Shown: positions 25,069 to 33,213 of the stretch, piece after piece
Layout: each line of letters opens with the position of its first letter
Position numbering within the stretch: position 1 is the stretch's first letter
NCBI RefSeq assembly: GCF_030453185.1
Contig: NZ_JAKDKW010000019.1
Location: forward strand, 1-33,213
Origin: Yaniella sp.
GTDB taxonomy: Bacteria > Actinomycetota > Actinomycetes > Actinomycetales > Micrococcaceae
Direction: 5' to 3'
DNA: 33,213 nt
The notes under the pieces: model-generated
What the model was told of the DNA's origin: nothing
The model's database searches: none
What the model saw: only the letters and a program-made list of their open reading frames with translations
Translations under genes and position numbers: made by a program

Positions 25069-25127
25069 GCTTGTTTGGTGCTGTGAAGCCTGGCAGTTGG
25101 CGTTCCAATCCGGCAACTTGTCTCGTT
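25046..25127 (+). other. Long inverted repeat in the rne-rplU interval (candidate L21 leader structure)
   Basis: AACGAGACAA (25046-25055) and TTGTCTCGTT (25118-25127) are perfect 10-bp complements 62 bases apart. Nested inside are AACTGC (25065-25070) and GCAGTT (25093-25098). In readthrough RNA from rne the whole structure can form; in RNA from the promoter at 25040 the left arm would be missing. Ribosomal protein leaders for L21 are known in other bacteria. Further on, CAAAAATTTTTG (25159-25170) is a 12-base palindrome. Confidence 0.5.
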
Positions 25128-25196
25128 AGCCAATACCCTCAGGTGTTATACAGCTGAACAAAAATTTTTGATTAACGTCGAGAGAAGTGAGTCCAA

Positions 25197-25505
25197 ATGG
25201 CATACGCGATTGTACGCGCTGGCGGACGCCAGGAAAAAGTCTCTAAAGGAGACTTGGTAGTCCTAGATCGCCTCCCAGCAGATGTTGGCAGTTCCATCGA
25301 ACTGCCTGCCCTCATGCTGGTTGATGGCGATAAGATTACCTCAGATAAAAAAGATCTGGAAAAAGTCACTGTTTCCGCAGAGGTGCTTGATCACAGCCGT
25401 GGAAAGAAAATTGTTATCCAGAAATACAAAAACAAGACCGGTTACAAAAAGCGTCAGGGTCACCGTCAGAACCAGACCCGCGTGAAGATCACCGATATCA
25501 AGTAA
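25197..25505 (+). CDS. rplU: 50S ribosomal protein L21
   Basis: A 102-residue protein beginning [19 protein letters not shown], the classical L21 N-terminus, and ending in the basic RNA-binding stretch [13 protein letters not shown] typical of the family. It binds 23S rRNA in the large subunit. The ATG at 25197 has a GAGAGAAGTGAG purine tract upstream. It is followed 36 bases later by rpmA and then a terminator, giving a two-gene transcript, plus possible readthrough from rne. The leader upstream holds a long inverted repeat. Confidence 0.97.
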   Translation: MAYAIVRAGGRQEKVSKGDLVVLDRLPADVGSSIELPALMLVDGDKITSDKKDLEKVTVSAEVLDHSRGKKIVIQKYKNKTGYKKRQGHRQNQTRVKITDIK

Positions 25506-25541
25506 GCTTTGAATCGGAAGAACTCGTAAAGGATTTAACTC

Positions 25542-25799
25542 ATGGCAACAAAAAAAGGTGCTAGCTCCACACGTAACGGTCGTGACTCCAACGCCAAGTT
25601 CCTTGGTGTGAAACGTTTCGGCGGTCAAGACGTCAACGCTGGTGAAATTCTGGTTCGTCAGCGTGGAACCAAGTTCCACCCTGGTCGTAACGTCGGTGTT
25701 GGCAAAGACCACACCCTGTTTGCGCTGGAAGCCGGTTCGGTAGCATTTGGCAGCCGTCGCGGTCGCAAAGTTGTGGACATCGTCACAGCTGAAGCCTAA
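25542..25799 (+). CDS. rpmA: 50S ribosomal protein L27
   Basis: An 85-residue protein with the L27 signature ([13 protein letters not shown], then LGVKRFGGQ and [14 protein letters not shown]-like text). The flexible N-terminus reaches the peptidyl transferase centre. It begins MATKKGASS where most homologues have MAHKKG, a mild change. There is no cleavable N-terminal extension of the Firmicutes type, so no Prp-like processing is expected. AAAGGA precedes the ATG. A strong terminator follows at 25825. Confidence 0.97.
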   Translation: MATKKGASSTRNGRDSNAKFLGVKRFGGQDVNAGEILVRQRGTKFHPGRNVGVGKDHTLFALEAGSVAFGSRRGRKVVDIVTAEA

Positions 25800-25824
25800 G
25801 AAGCTTTCGTATTTCTAACGCTCC

Positions 25825-25857
25825 AGCGGGGGCGGACCTCCCCGGTCCGTCCCCGCT
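25825..25857 (+). terminator. Rho-independent terminator after rpmA
   Basis: AGCGGGG-G-CGGACC (25825-25838) pairs with GGTCCG-T-CCCCGCT (25844-25857), a 13-bp stem with one mismatch and a 5-base loop, followed by TTGAGTTTTT. It separates rplU-rpmA from obg. Confidence 0.9.
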
Positions 25858-25893
25858 TTGAGTTTTTACAACTAAAATCCCTGGAGGAACTCC

Positions 25894-27459
25894 ATGTCAC
25901 AATTCATTGATCATGTGACCGTGCATGCCACCGCAGGCGACGGTGGACACGGGGAGACCTCCGTGCGTCGAGAAAAATTCAAGCCCCTCGGCGGTCCCGA
26001 CGGCGGAAACGGCGGGCACGGTGGCAACGTCGTCATCGTTGCTGACCCCGACGTCACCACACTGTTGGACTTTCACCACCAACCCCACCGCAAAGCCACG
26101 AACGGCGAACCAGGTCGCGGAGACCTGCAACACGGTAAAAACGGTGAAATACTGTATCTCCACGTACCCGTGGGTACCGTCATCAAAGACACCGACGGTA
26201 ATATCTTGCACGACCTCGTCACCCCACACGAAGAGCTGATCCTTGCCCACGGTGGGACCGGGGGATCAGGGAACGCTTCACTGGCCTCACCAAAGCGCAA
26301 AGCACCTGGTTTTGCACTGCTGGGTATCCCTGGTGAAGAACGCAGTGTGGTCTTGGAACTGAAAACCGTGGCAGATATTGCTCTGGTGGGTTTCCCCTCT
26401 GCAGGGAAGTCTTCGCTGATTGCTGCCATTTCCGCGGCACGGCCCAAAATCGCCGACTATCCCTTCACCACGCTGGTGCCAAACCTTGGTGTTGTCGACG
26501 CCGGTGGCACCCGATTCACCGTAGCTGATGTACCGGGATTGATTCCAGGAGCGTCACAAGGCAAAGGTTTGGGTCTAGAATTTCTGCGCCACGTGGAACG
26601 CACTCACGCTCTGGTCCACATTCTGGATGCAGGCACACTGGAGTCCGACAGGGACCCGATCTCTGACTACGACGCATTAGAGAAAGAACTTGCAGCCTAT
26701 GCGGTCGAACCCATCCTGACCGAAGCCGGCGAGCAGTTAATTCCACTCGATGAACGACCACAGCTGGTGGTCATCAATAAGGTGGATCTGCCAGATGGGC
26801 AAGCCATGGCCGACATGACGCGAGCTGAACTGGAATCCCGTGGACTGCGGGTCTTTGAAATCTCTGCGGTCAGCCGCAAAGGCCTCGACCAGCTGAAATA
26901 TGCGATGGCCGAACTCGTCAATGAAGCCAGAGAGGCGCACGCTGAAGCAGCCGAAGCCCTCGAAGCTGTCCCGGAGACCATAACCATTGAGCCGCAACAC
27001 CGCCGTCGCGGTCGACGGCCCCAGGAATTCACCCTTACCAAAGAGGAACGCAGCCTCAAACCGATGTTCCGCATTCGGGGCGACAAACCAGAACGCTGGG
27101 TTGCACAAACGAACTTCAATAACGACGAAGCCGTTGGGTATTTGGCAGACCGGTTGGAACGTCTGGGTATTGAAAAGGCGCTCTTCGACGCCGGGGCGCT
27201 ACCCGGCGATGCGGTAGTCATTGGTGACGACGACCTCGGAGTGGTCTTTGATTGGGAACCAACCATGACCACCGGTGCCGAACACCTTTCTGGCCCCCGC
27301 GGTCAGGATGCTCGATTCGAAGACCGGGCACGACCAACCCGTGAAGAAAAACGTCAAGAATATGCCGAGCGTAAAGCTGCTCGCGCCGCAACCCAGACCG
27401 AGATGGAAGAAGAACGTCGATCCGGGCTGTGGACCAATTACGAAACCGACAACGAATAA
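25894..27459 (+). CDS. obg: Obg-family GTPase (CgtA), 50S assembly and stress factor
   Basis: A 521-residue protein. The glycine-rich Obg fold covers about 1-158 ([14 protein letters not shown]). The G domain follows with G1 GFPSAGKS (166-173), the G3 motif DVPGL and G4 NKVD. An OCT domain occupies about 385-455 (e.g. [17 protein letters not shown]), followed by a charged C-terminal tail rich in Arg and Glu. Obg binds the 50S subunit during late assembly and responds to ppGpp in other bacteria. The ATG at 25894 has GGAGG six bases upstream. proB begins 12 bases after its stop, suggesting one transcript with proB. Confidence 0.97.
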   Translation: MSQFIDHVTVHATAGDGGHGETSVRREKFKPLGGPDGGNGGHGGNVVIVADPDVTTLLDFHHQPHRKATNGEPGRGDLQHGKNGEILYLHVPVGTVIKDTDGNILHDLVTPHEELILAHGGTGGSGNASLASPKRKAPGFALLGIPGEERSVVLELKTVADIALVGFPSAGKSSLIAAISAARPKIADYPFTTLVPNLGVVDAGGTRFTVADVPGLIPGASQGKGLGLEFLRHVERTHALVHILDAGTLESDRDPISDYDALEKELAAYAVEPILTEAGEQLIPLDERPQLVVINKVDLPDGQAMADMTRAELESRGLRVFEISAVSRKGLDQLKYAMAELVNEAREAHAEAAEALEAVPETITIEPQHRRRGRRPQEFTLTKEERSLKPMFRIRGDKPERWVAQTNFNNDEAVGYLADRLERLGIEKALFDAGALPGDAVVIGDDDLGVVFDWEPTMTTGAEHLSGPRGQDARFEDRARPTREEKRQEYAERKAARAATQTEMEEERRSGLWTNYETDNE

Positions 27460-27471
27460 GAAAGATCCTGC

Positions 27472-28638
27472 GTGTCCACCCACAACCTGGCTATGCCAAA
27501 CCCGGTAACCGACCGCACCAAACTGCGTGCGGCACGTCGCATCGTCGTCAAAGTCGGTTCATCTTCGTTGACCGACGGACACGGCAGCGTCTCTGTATCA
27601 GCCATTGACGCTCTCACGCGCGTGGTCAGCCAGCTCTACCACGGTGGTGCCCAAGTTATTGTGGTCTCGTCCGGTGCAATTGCCGCAGGATTCAAACCGC
27701 TAGGCCTCGATAGACGACCACGAGATCTCGCAACCCAACAGGCTGCAGCAGCCGTTGGCCAGAGCCGTCTGATGGCACAATACTCTGAGTCCTTCTGGAA
27801 GCACTCGATCAACGTGGCTCAGGTACTACTCACCGCAGAGGACTTGATGCGCAGGACGCAGTACAACAACGCGTTTCGATCACTCAACCGACTGCTGAAC
27901 CTGGGTGTCGTCCCCGTTGTCAACGAGAACGACGCGGTCGCCACCCACGAGATTCGCTTCGGAGATAACGACCGACTGGCAGCATTGGCGGCATCCGTGG
28001 TCAAAGCTGATGCCCTGTTCTTATTATCCGACGTCGATGCACTCTATGATGGGCCACCAACCCGGACCGGGGCACGACGCATTGCTAACGTCTCGGCAGA
28101 TGCGAACCTTTCACACGTTACCGTCGGCGATGCCGAGTCGGAAATTGGCACCGGCGGTATGGTTACCAAACTTCAAGCCGCATCAATTGCCACCGATGCC
28201 GGTATCCCAACCTTCCTCACCTCGGCGGAAAATGCCCAGGCCGCAATTGACGGCCAAGACATCGGCACCTGGTTCGAGTCCCGTGGCCAACGAAAATCAG
28301 CCCGCAACGCGTGGTTGCAACATATGGCGGTCTCACGCGGCCAGATTATGATTGATGACGGTGCCGTCGAAGCCATCACCGTGCGTCACCGTTCGCTCCT
28401 GCCGGCAGGTCTCATTGGCGTGACTGGCACATTTGAAGCCGGCGATGTGGTGGAAGTTGTGAACGCCAAGAGCATGGTCGTTGCCCGTGGGCTGACAAAC
28501 TACTCTGTCAATGAACTTCCAGCCATGGTCGGAAAGTCGACCCGCCAGCTGCGGACCGAGCTGGGACCCGAATACGATCGCGTCGTCATGCATACCGACG
28601 ACACGGTCATTGTGAAGCAGACAACTCTTACCCGGTAG
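27472..28638 (+). CDS. proB: Glutamate 5-kinase
   Basis: A 388-residue enzyme that phosphorylates glutamate, the first step of proline synthesis. The amino acid kinase domain begins at RRIVVKVGSSSLT and contains VVNENDAVA, the glutamate/Mg site. A C-terminal PUA domain (about 285-370, starting near RGQIMIDDGAVEA) is present, as in most bacterial ProB. The GTG start at 27472 has only a weak AAAG ribosome site; translation may depend on coupling to obg. Feedback inhibition by proline is known for the family. It is 21 bases before proA. Confidence 0.96.
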   Translation: MSTHNLAMPNPVTDRTKLRAARRIVVKVGSSSLTDGHGSVSVSAIDALTRVVSQLYHGGAQVIVVSSGAIAAGFKPLGLDRRPRDLATQQAAAAVGQSRLMAQYSESFWKHSINVAQVLLTAEDLMRRTQYNNAFRSLNRLLNLGVVPVVNENDAVATHEIRFGDNDRLAALAASVVKADALFLLSDVDALYDGPPTRTGARRIANVSADANLSHVTVGDAESEIGTGGMVTKLQAASIATDAGIPTFLTSAENAQAAIDGQDIGTWFESRGQRKSARNAWLQHMAVSRGQIMIDDGAVEAITVRHRSLLPAGLIGVTGTFEAGDVVEVVNAKSMVVARGLTNYSVNELPAMVGKSTRQLRTELGPEYDRVVMHTDDTVIVKQTTLTR

Positions 28639-28647
28639 AACAAGGAT

Positions 28648-28653
28648 TACAAT
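28648..28653 (+). promoter_or_regulatory. Candidate -10 element giving a leaderless proA mRNA
   Basis: TACAAT matches TATAAT at five of six bases and lies 6 bases before the proA ATG, which itself lacks a well-placed ribosome site (AAGGA is 14 bases away). The -35 region is weak, so transcription may also continue from proB. Confidence 0.35.
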
Positions 28654-28659
28654 ACGATC

Positions 28660-29934
28660 ATGACTGCTCAACTAGATTCTGATTCCGTGACCGCCCAAAT
28701 TGCCGCGGTCACCAAGGCTGCACGTGCTGCGCAGAAGAGCCTAGCCTCGGCTTCTCGGACCGAAAAGGACGCCGCCCTGGCCGCCATGGCAGAAGCCATC
28801 GACGCCAACAGAGCTGCGATCCTAGAAGCGAATGCCACAGACCTACAGCGCGGCAGAGAACAGCACACCGCCGAAGCAATGCTGGATCGTTTACAGCTGA
28901 CCGATGAACGCATCGACGGTTTGGTTTCCGCCCTCGGTGATTTGGCTGCCCTACCGGATCCGATTGGCAACGTGCTGCGGGGCAACAACCTGCCCAATGG
29001 GATTCGAATGCAACAGGTTCGGGTGCCGCTGGGCGTCGTCGGGGCAATCTATGAAGCTCGACCAAATGTCACCGTGGATATCGCTGGTATCGGCATTAAA
29101 TCCGGTAACGCCGTCATTCTGCGCGGTGGATCAGCTGCCGAAACCACGAACGGCGTGACTATTTCGGTGCTGCGACAAGCACTGGAATCACGTGGGCTGC
29201 CCGCAGACCTCATTCAAGGCGTCGACCAGTGGGGACGCGAAGGTGCGAACTCCTTGATGACCTACCGTGGGGGAGTCGACGTACTCATTCCACGCGGGGG
29301 CCCCGGCCTGATCCGCGCAGTCGTCGACAACGCTGCCGTACCGGTCATTGAAACAGGCGCAGGTGTTGGCCACGTGTTCGTGGATGCCTCCGCAAATCCG
29401 GAAAAAGCCGTGGATATTGTTTTCAACTCCAAAACGCATCGGCCATCTGTCTGTAATGCAGCAGAAACCGTGTTGATTCATAAGGACGCGAAAGAAACCG
29501 GTGTCAGTGTGCTGAACAGCCTGCAGGAAGCAGGCGTGGTGCTGCACGTGGATCAAACCGCAGCTACGTGGGTTGCCGACGCTGTCGCAGCGACCGACGA
29601 AGACTGGTCAACCGAATACCTGGATATGCAGATGTCGGTAAAAATTGTGGACGACCTCGATCAAGCGTTGGACCACGTTGAAACCTACTCGACCGGCCAC
29701 ACCGAAGTCATCGTGACGGAAAACCTCTCCAACGCGGAACGGTACGTGGCGGAGGTCGATGCTGCCGTGGTGATGGTGAATGCGTCGTCACGTTTTACCG
29801 ATGGCGGACAGTTCGGTCTGGGCGCAGAAATCGGGATCTCTACCCAGAAACTGCATGCTCGTGGACCTATGGGGCTGGAAGAACTGACCTCAACGAAATG
29901 GATTCTTCGGGGTGACGGTCAGATCCGTGACTAG
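28660..29934 (+). CDS. proA: Gamma-glutamyl phosphate reductase
   Basis: A 424-residue NADPH-dependent aldehyde-dehydrogenase-fold enzyme that reduces gamma-glutamyl phosphate to glutamate semialdehyde, the second step of proline synthesis. The catalytic Cys265 is in HRPSVCNAAET. Other family text is GAIYEARPNVTVD and RGGSAAETTN. With ProB upstream it forms the committed pathway to proline; proC is not in the window. The ATG lacks a close Shine-Dalgarno. Length is normal. Confidence 0.97.
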   Translation: MTAQLDSDSVTAQIAAVTKAARAAQKSLASASRTEKDAALAAMAEAIDANRAAILEANATDLQRGREQHTAEAMLDRLQLTDERIDGLVSALGDLAALPDPIGNVLRGNNLPNGIRMQQVRVPLGVVGAIYEARPNVTVDIAGIGIKSGNAVILRGGSAAETTNGVTISVLRQALESRGLPADLIQGVDQWGREGANSLMTYRGGVDVLIPRGGPGLIRAVVDNAAVPVIETGAGVGHVFVDASANPEKAVDIVFNSKTHRPSVCNAAETVLIHKDAKETGVSVLNSLQEAGVVLHVDQTAATWVADAVAATDEDWSTEYLDMQMSVKIVDDLDQALDHVETYSTGHTEVIVTENLSNAERYVAEVDAAVVMVNASSRFTDGGQFGLGAEIGISTQKLHARGPMGLEELTSTKWILRGDGQIRD

Positions 29935-29957
29935 GTCGCGACACCGTTACCATCTGG

Positions 29958-29972
29958 ACCGAAAAATTCGGT
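29958..29972 (+). other. Small perfect hairpin after proA
   Basis: ACCGAA-AAA-TTCGGT forms a 6-bp stem with a 3-base loop 23 bases after the proA stop. There is no T tract. It may be a minor transcription or stability element, or chance. Confidence 0.25.
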
Positions 29973-30018
29973 AAGCTCGTTCACTAGTAACACTCGTACG
30001 TACAGGAGTAATAAACCC

Positions 30019-30225
30019 ATGCAACTGTTCCAAGCAGCAGCGGAAGAAGCCGCCGTTACAGAACTGCCGTTTGACCCACTGGTATACGGTTTCGCGATTT
30101 TTGCTGCGCTGATGTTCCTGCTGTTGGCCATTATGTCGCTACGCTCCGTAGCATTGCGTCGCGAAGCTCCAGCATCAACCGACGTCGGACAGCCACAGCA
30201 GGGCTCCACCTCCGCAAACCGTTAA
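30019..30225 (+). CDS. Small single-pass membrane protein (68 aa)
   Basis: I do not recognise a named family. The protein has 68 residues: a short acidic N-terminus ([14 protein letters not shown]), one clear transmembrane helix (about 23-43, [19 protein letters not shown]), then a basic turn (RSVALRRE) and a Ser/Gln/Pro-rich tail. The positive residues after the helix place the N-terminus outside and the C-terminus in the cytoplasm. AGGAG lies 11 bases before the ATG. It fills the gap between proA and nadD with its stop only 7 bases before the nadD GTG, so the two are probably co-translated. Small TM proteins at this spot occur in other Micrococcales as I recall, without known role. Confidence 0.75.
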   Translation: MQLFQAAAEEAAVTELPFDPLVYGFAIFAALMFLLLAIMSLRSVALRREAPASTDVGQPQQGSTSANR

Positions 30226-30232
30226 CTTGCCC

Positions 30233-30925
30233 GTGACTCAAACTCCGCACACTCCACCGGTCCGTCGACCACGCCTCGGCATTATGGGTGGTACATTTGA
30301 CCCCATCCACCATGGCCACTTAGTCGCAGCCAGTGAAGTTGCGGCAGAGTTTGACCTAGACGAAGTCGTCTTTGTTCCAACCGGACAACCCTGGCAAAAA
30401 TCGGATAAGGAAGTCTCCCCGGCAGAACACCGCTATTTGATGACCGTGGTCGCCACTGCATCAAATCCACGGTTTTCTGTGTCTCGGGTAGACATCGACC
30501 GACCAGGCCAAACATATACGGCCGATACGTTGGACGACGTTCAATCCCTGCGCCCCGATGCAGATTTATTCTTCATCACAGGTGCTGATGCCATGGAACA
30601 AATCATGACTTGGAAAGACGTCGAGCAGCTTTGGGGCAAAGCACACTTTGTGGGCGTATCCCGACCGGGCCACGAACTCACGGACTTCGGTCTGTCCGAT
30701 GAGGTATCGCTCATGGAAATCCCAGCCATGGCCATCTCATCGACCGACTGCCGTGACCGTGTGGCCGCTGGTAAACCCGTGTGGTATCTGGTTCCCGATG
30801 GAGTTGTCCAATATATTGGCAAGTACGGGTTGTATGTTGACAACAAGGGAGACTTCTCCCGCCATAATATTGCCCCCTACGTGCCAGCATCACTGAACAA
30901 TCGACCGGAGGAAGACGATGAGTAA
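30233..30925 (+). CDS. nadD: Nicotinate-nucleotide adenylyltransferase
   Basis: This enzyme adenylates nicotinate mononucleotide to make deamido-NAD. The nucleotidyltransferase signature [10 protein letters not shown] lies near the N-terminus and the second motif [10 protein letters not shown] near the C-terminus, both needed for ATP binding. The GTG at 30233 gives 230 residues; a TTG at 30227 is an equally open alternative and neither has a good ribosome site, so translation is probably coupled to the miniprotein just upstream. The first ~12 residues before RLGIMGG are Pro/Thr-rich and extra to the fold. The last codons overlap the next gene by 8 bases. The nadD...rsfS order is conserved widely. 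Confidence 0.94.
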   Translation: MTQTPHTPPVRRPRLGIMGGTFDPIHHGHLVAASEVAAEFDLDEVVFVPTGQPWQKSDKEVSPAEHRYLMTVVATASNPRFSVSRVDIDRPGQTYTADTLDDVQSLRPDADLFFITGADAMEQIMTWKDVEQLWGKAHFVGVSRPGHELTDFGLSDEVSLMEIPAMAISSTDCRDRVAAGKPVWYLVPDGVVQYIGKYGLYVDNKGDFSRHNIAPYVPASLNNRPEEDDE

Positions 30926-32279
30926 TCCTTATCCTTCCCGCCGAGAACTGCGGCTGCAACGTGAACGCGAAGAACGCGCCCAATTGCGTGATGCAGAAGC
31001 CCAGCGCTGGGCAGAAGAAGTAGAAGACCGCCAGCAACGCGCAGCCGGCGCGGAACGTCAGGCACATGAGACACTAGCCAAAGTCGAGCCCGTACCGGCA
31101 AGCGAAGCGACCGAGGCCCCTCTAGAGCCGGCTCAGCTTGATCAACGGCCGGATGACAACTTTGGACGCCGAGCAGCAGCCACGCCTATAGACGCGCCGC
31201 CCGATGTCGACGCGCCTGTTGAAGAAGCCGTGGCACCGCGTCGTCGGCGCCGCGCAGACTCGCAAATAACATCCACCGGCATGCTGCCACTCATCACCAA
31301 GCGTCGGGATGAATCAGCACACGACCCCAAGCCGCGCTCCCGTCGCGAAGCGCGTGCCTATGCGCACCGTGCCTCAACTGAACGTCAAGACGACATTGAA
31401 GCGCTGAAGGCGCAACAGGAAGAACAGCAGCAAGCTGCTCCAGCCAGGCCCGGGCGTCGTGCGACCGCACCGCAAGCGCCACCACCGCCACTGCCTGCTG
31501 TCGGAGAAGAACCTGCGGCGTTAGAAGAGCAGCAAGACGAGGAAGCAACGTCTGAAGCTTCCGAAGATACCGTTGTGCTTTCCACCTGGGAACGATACGG
31601 TGAATCGGCCGTTGAAATTACCGACATGTCAGGGCTGGATACGTTAGAAATTCGGCGTGCCGAATTGCGCGATGAAACCGAACGCCTGACCCAGGAAATT
31701 ATTCAACTGGGCCAGGAAAATCCCAATGTCATTGATCCCTTGCTGTTACGTCGGCAAAAAGAACTCGCTGAAAAATCTCAAGAGCTGCAAGAACTTGAAA
31801 CCTCGGGCATCGAGATCGTCGACGGTGAAGATTCTCAGGACAACGAAGTGCAGCATGCTCCTGAAGTCCCTTCAGCCCCTGAGACCCCGGTAGACGACGG
31901 CGTCCCTGAAGAGGAATCGAACTCGGACGATACAGCCGACGAAGCTGAGACTCAACCTTCGCGGCGAGCACGCCGTGCAAGCAGCGGCCCCATGATTACC
32001 GGTCCATTTGAAGTGTCCAGCAATGACGAATCCGAAGAATCCAAAACGGAGGACACTAAACCGGATTTCGCTGCGCACTTTGAGCAGCAGCCCGATACAG
32101 CAGCTTTGCCGGTCACCGGACCCGAACAACCGCTCGAGGCCAGTTCAGCACATGGACTGGACACCTTGGATCCAAAAGAATCCGAAGCTCCCGAGCGCCT
32201 GATTCTGACCATATCCATCGCCGTCTTTGCGGTCGGCATTATTGCGCTAATTATCGCACTCATTCTGCTTACTCGATGA
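30918..32279 (+). CDS. Low-complexity, probably disordered protein with C-terminal membrane anchor
   Basis: I do not recognise a domain. The protein has 453 residues, mostly charged and low in complexity. It opens with a helical, Arg/Glu-rich segment ([20 protein letters not shown]), has Arg clusters at intervals ([32 protein letters not shown]), a possible coiled coil (about 250-300) and long acidic stretches. The last ~26 residues ([20 protein letters not shown] onward) form a single hydrophobic helix ending in Arg, so it is tail-anchored with the bulk in the cytoplasm. The ATG overlaps the nadD end by 8 bases and has GGAGG six bases upstream, so it is strongly coupled. rsfS follows directly. 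Function is unknown. Confidence 0.85.
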   Translation: MSNPYPSRRELRLQREREERAQLRDAEAQRWAEEVEDRQQRAAGAERQAHETLAKVEPVPASEATEAPLEPAQLDQRPDDNFGRRAAATPIDAPPDVDAPVEEAVAPRRRRRADSQITSTGMLPLITKRRDESAHDPKPRSRREARAYAHRASTERQDDIEALKAQQEEQQQAAPARPGRRATAPQAPPPPLPAVGEEPAALEEQQDEEATSEASEDTVVLSTWERYGESAVEITDMSGLDTLEIRRAELRDETERLTQEIIQLGQENPNVIDPLLLRRQKELAEKSQELQELETSGIEIVDGEDSQDNEVQHAPEVPSAPETPVDDGVPEEESNSDDTADEAETQPSRRARRASSGPMITGPFEVSSNDESEESKTEDTKPDFAAHFEQQPDTAALPVTGPEQPLEASSAHGLDTLDPKESEAPERLILTISIAVFAVGIIALIIALILLTR

Positions 32280-32293
32280 ACAAAAGGAGTTCC

Positions 32294-32659
32294 GTGGTCG
32301 TACCCGAACCCACACTTGACGCTCTCACCATTGCGTCGAAAGCCGCAGCATCCATGCAGGCCGAGAACATCTCCGCCGTGGATGTCGCAGAACGCCTCGG
32401 TATCACCGACGCATTTTTCTTCGCCTCCGCACCAACCGAGCGACAGGTAAAATCAATCATCGATGAGATCGAAGACGACCTTCGTGAACAACTTGAATTG
32501 AAACCAAGCCGACGCGAAGGAGAATCCGAAAGTCGCTGGGTGCTCTTGGACTACGGACATTTCGTTATCCACGTCCAGCACGATGAGGAACGCGCAAACT
32601 ATGCGCTAGATCGTCTCTGGTCAGACGCTCCCCAGATCGAACTCCCCGACACTGAATAA
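32294..32659 (+). CDS. rsfS: Ribosomal silencing factor RsfS
   Basis: A 121-residue protein that binds L14 on the 50S subunit and blocks joining of the 30S in poor conditions. Family text includes ITDAFFFASAPTERQVKSI, EGESESRWVLLDYGHFVIHV (the conserved WxLLDxGxxVxHxF-like core) and YALDRLW. GTG at 32294 is preferred because AAGGAG (32284-32289) lies just upstream; an ATG at 32276 overlaps the preceding stop (ATGA) but has no ribosome site and adds six residues. It follows nadD and the tail-anchored protein in one likely operon. Confidence 0.95.
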   Translation: MVVPEPTLDALTIASKAAASMQAENISAVDVAERLGITDAFFFASAPTERQVKSIIDEIEDDLREQLELKPSRREGESESRWVLLDYGHFVIHVQHDEERANYALDRLWSDAPQIELPDTE

Positions 32660-32695
32660 CCTCGTTTCTCATAGTGAATAGGTGACATCCCAAAG

Positions 32696-33213
32696 ATGAA
32701 GACACTCGTGTTTCTCCGCCATGGTGAAACAGATTGGAACGCGCAAGGTCGCTACCAGGGCCAAACTGACATCCTGCTCAACGATGCCGGCCGTGTACAA
32801 GCCAAACAAGCAGCTCGCCGGTGGAGTCACACCGAATTCGATGCCGCGATCGTTTCTCCGCTGGCTCGGGCCAATGAGACCGGTCGAATCATGCTGGGGG
32901 ATCGCGACCTTGAACTGGTGACGGTCGAGGATATCAAAGAGACCGACGGCGGAGCCTGGGAAGGCCTAGTCTTCACCGATATCGCTGAGGAATGGCCAGA
33001 CGAACACGCAGCGTTTCGCCTACCCGGACTTGATTCAGGACCAGTGGGTGGCGAAACGCCTCGAGAATCTGGCACCCGTACCGCAAACGCTGTCGTCGCC
33101 GCATTAGTCGACGCCGACGTCCTCGTCGTTGTTTCTCATGGCAACACGTTGCGTGCTGCCGCACACTTGCTGACCGGACGTGACGACGAAGACTATGCGA
33201 CGGTGCCACGACT
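32696..33213 (+). CDS. Histidine phosphatase (phosphoglycerate mutase-like), 3' end outside window
   Basis: The visible 172 residues begin MKTLVFLRHGETDWNAQGRY, with the phosphohistidine motif RHGE (8-11, His9) and the second catalytic His148 in VVVSHGNTLR. This is the histidine phosphatase superfamily, covering cofactor-dependent phosphoglycerate mutases and many phosphatases. The frame is open to the window end. In mycobacteria the gene after rsfS encodes glucosyl-3-phosphoglycerate phosphatase (GpgP), so by position this could be that enzyme, but sequence alone does not settle it. The ATG at 32696 has AGGTG about 11 bases upstream; it starts 36 bases after rsfS. Confidence 0.9.
   Translation, partial: MKTLVFLRHGETDWNAQGRYQGQTDILLNDAGRVQAKQAARRWSHTEFDAAIVSPLARANETGRIMLGDRDLELVTVEDIKETDGGAWEGLVFTDIAEEWPDEHAAFRLPGLDSGPVGGETPRESGTRTANAVVAALVDADVLVVVSHGNTLRAAAHLLTGRDDEDYATVPR

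Noticed and set aside
22231-30005. Shared 10-mer CGTACGTACA in the rne leader (22231-22240) and before the 68-residue gene (29996-30005)
   Set aside because: A single pair of short, partly palindromic words in 33 kb is within chance; no further copies were noticed in intergenic DNA.

Overview
The window reads as chromosomal DNA of an actinobacterium, most likely a moderate-G+C member of the Micrococcales (Micrococcaceae-like). Lineage clues: two tandem clpP genes before clpX; a mycothiol-dependent-nitroreductase-like (Rv2466c family) protein after clpX; a folC-DUF4233-ndk cluster; RNase E with long disordered tails on both sides of its catalytic core; a VKOR; a eukaryote-like (type 2) IleRS under a translational, ultrashort-stem T-box; and the block rplU-rpmA-obg-proB-proA-nadD-rsfS. 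No genus can be fixed without a search. I see no insertion sequence, phage, CRISPR array or integrase.

Layout. 1-5013: the 3' part of a membrane-anchored M23-type peptidase, then a fatty acid desaturase and a multi-TM sensor kinase (both minus), a divergent NarL-type regulator, and an unrecognised 101-residue protein (minus). 5014-5885: tRNA-Gly(TCC) with terminator, a gene-free stretch and tRNA-Pro(TGG), each tRNA with a plausible promoter. 5886-10848: tig, clpP1, clpP2, clpX and the Rv2466c-like gene, a protein folding and degradation block closed by a strong bidirectional terminator. 10916-13582: valS (minus), divergent from an SDR oxidoreductase. 14447-20568: T-box leader, ileS, folC, a DUF4233 membrane protein and ndk, with several overlapping junctions. 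20655-21945: Nudix hydrolase and VKOR (minus, coupled). 21946-22298: a structured leader region before rne. 22299-25799: rne, then a promoter and structured leader before rplU-rpmA. 25894-33213: obg, proB, proA, a one-TM miniprotein, nadD, a disordered tail-anchored protein, rsfS and a histidine phosphatase cut by the window end.

How the genes work together. Most are housekeeping: co-translational folding and proteolysis (Tig, ClpXP), aminoacylation (ValRS, IleRS), folate polyglutamylation, NDP phosphorylation, RNA decay, ribosome parts and assembly or silencing (L21, L27, Obg, RsfS), proline synthesis (ProB/ProA) and NAD synthesis (NadD). The parts most worth a second look are the desaturase/kinase/regulator set, which resembles the Bacillus Des-DesK-DesR arrangement in outline; the Rv2466c-like protein whose CxxC site is CPFA; the leaders of rne and rplU; and the uncharacterised proteins at 4708-5013, 30019-30225 and 30918-32279. 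I did not find convincing evidence of an entirely new multi-gene system; the desaturase/two-component set is the best candidate for an under-described local circuit.
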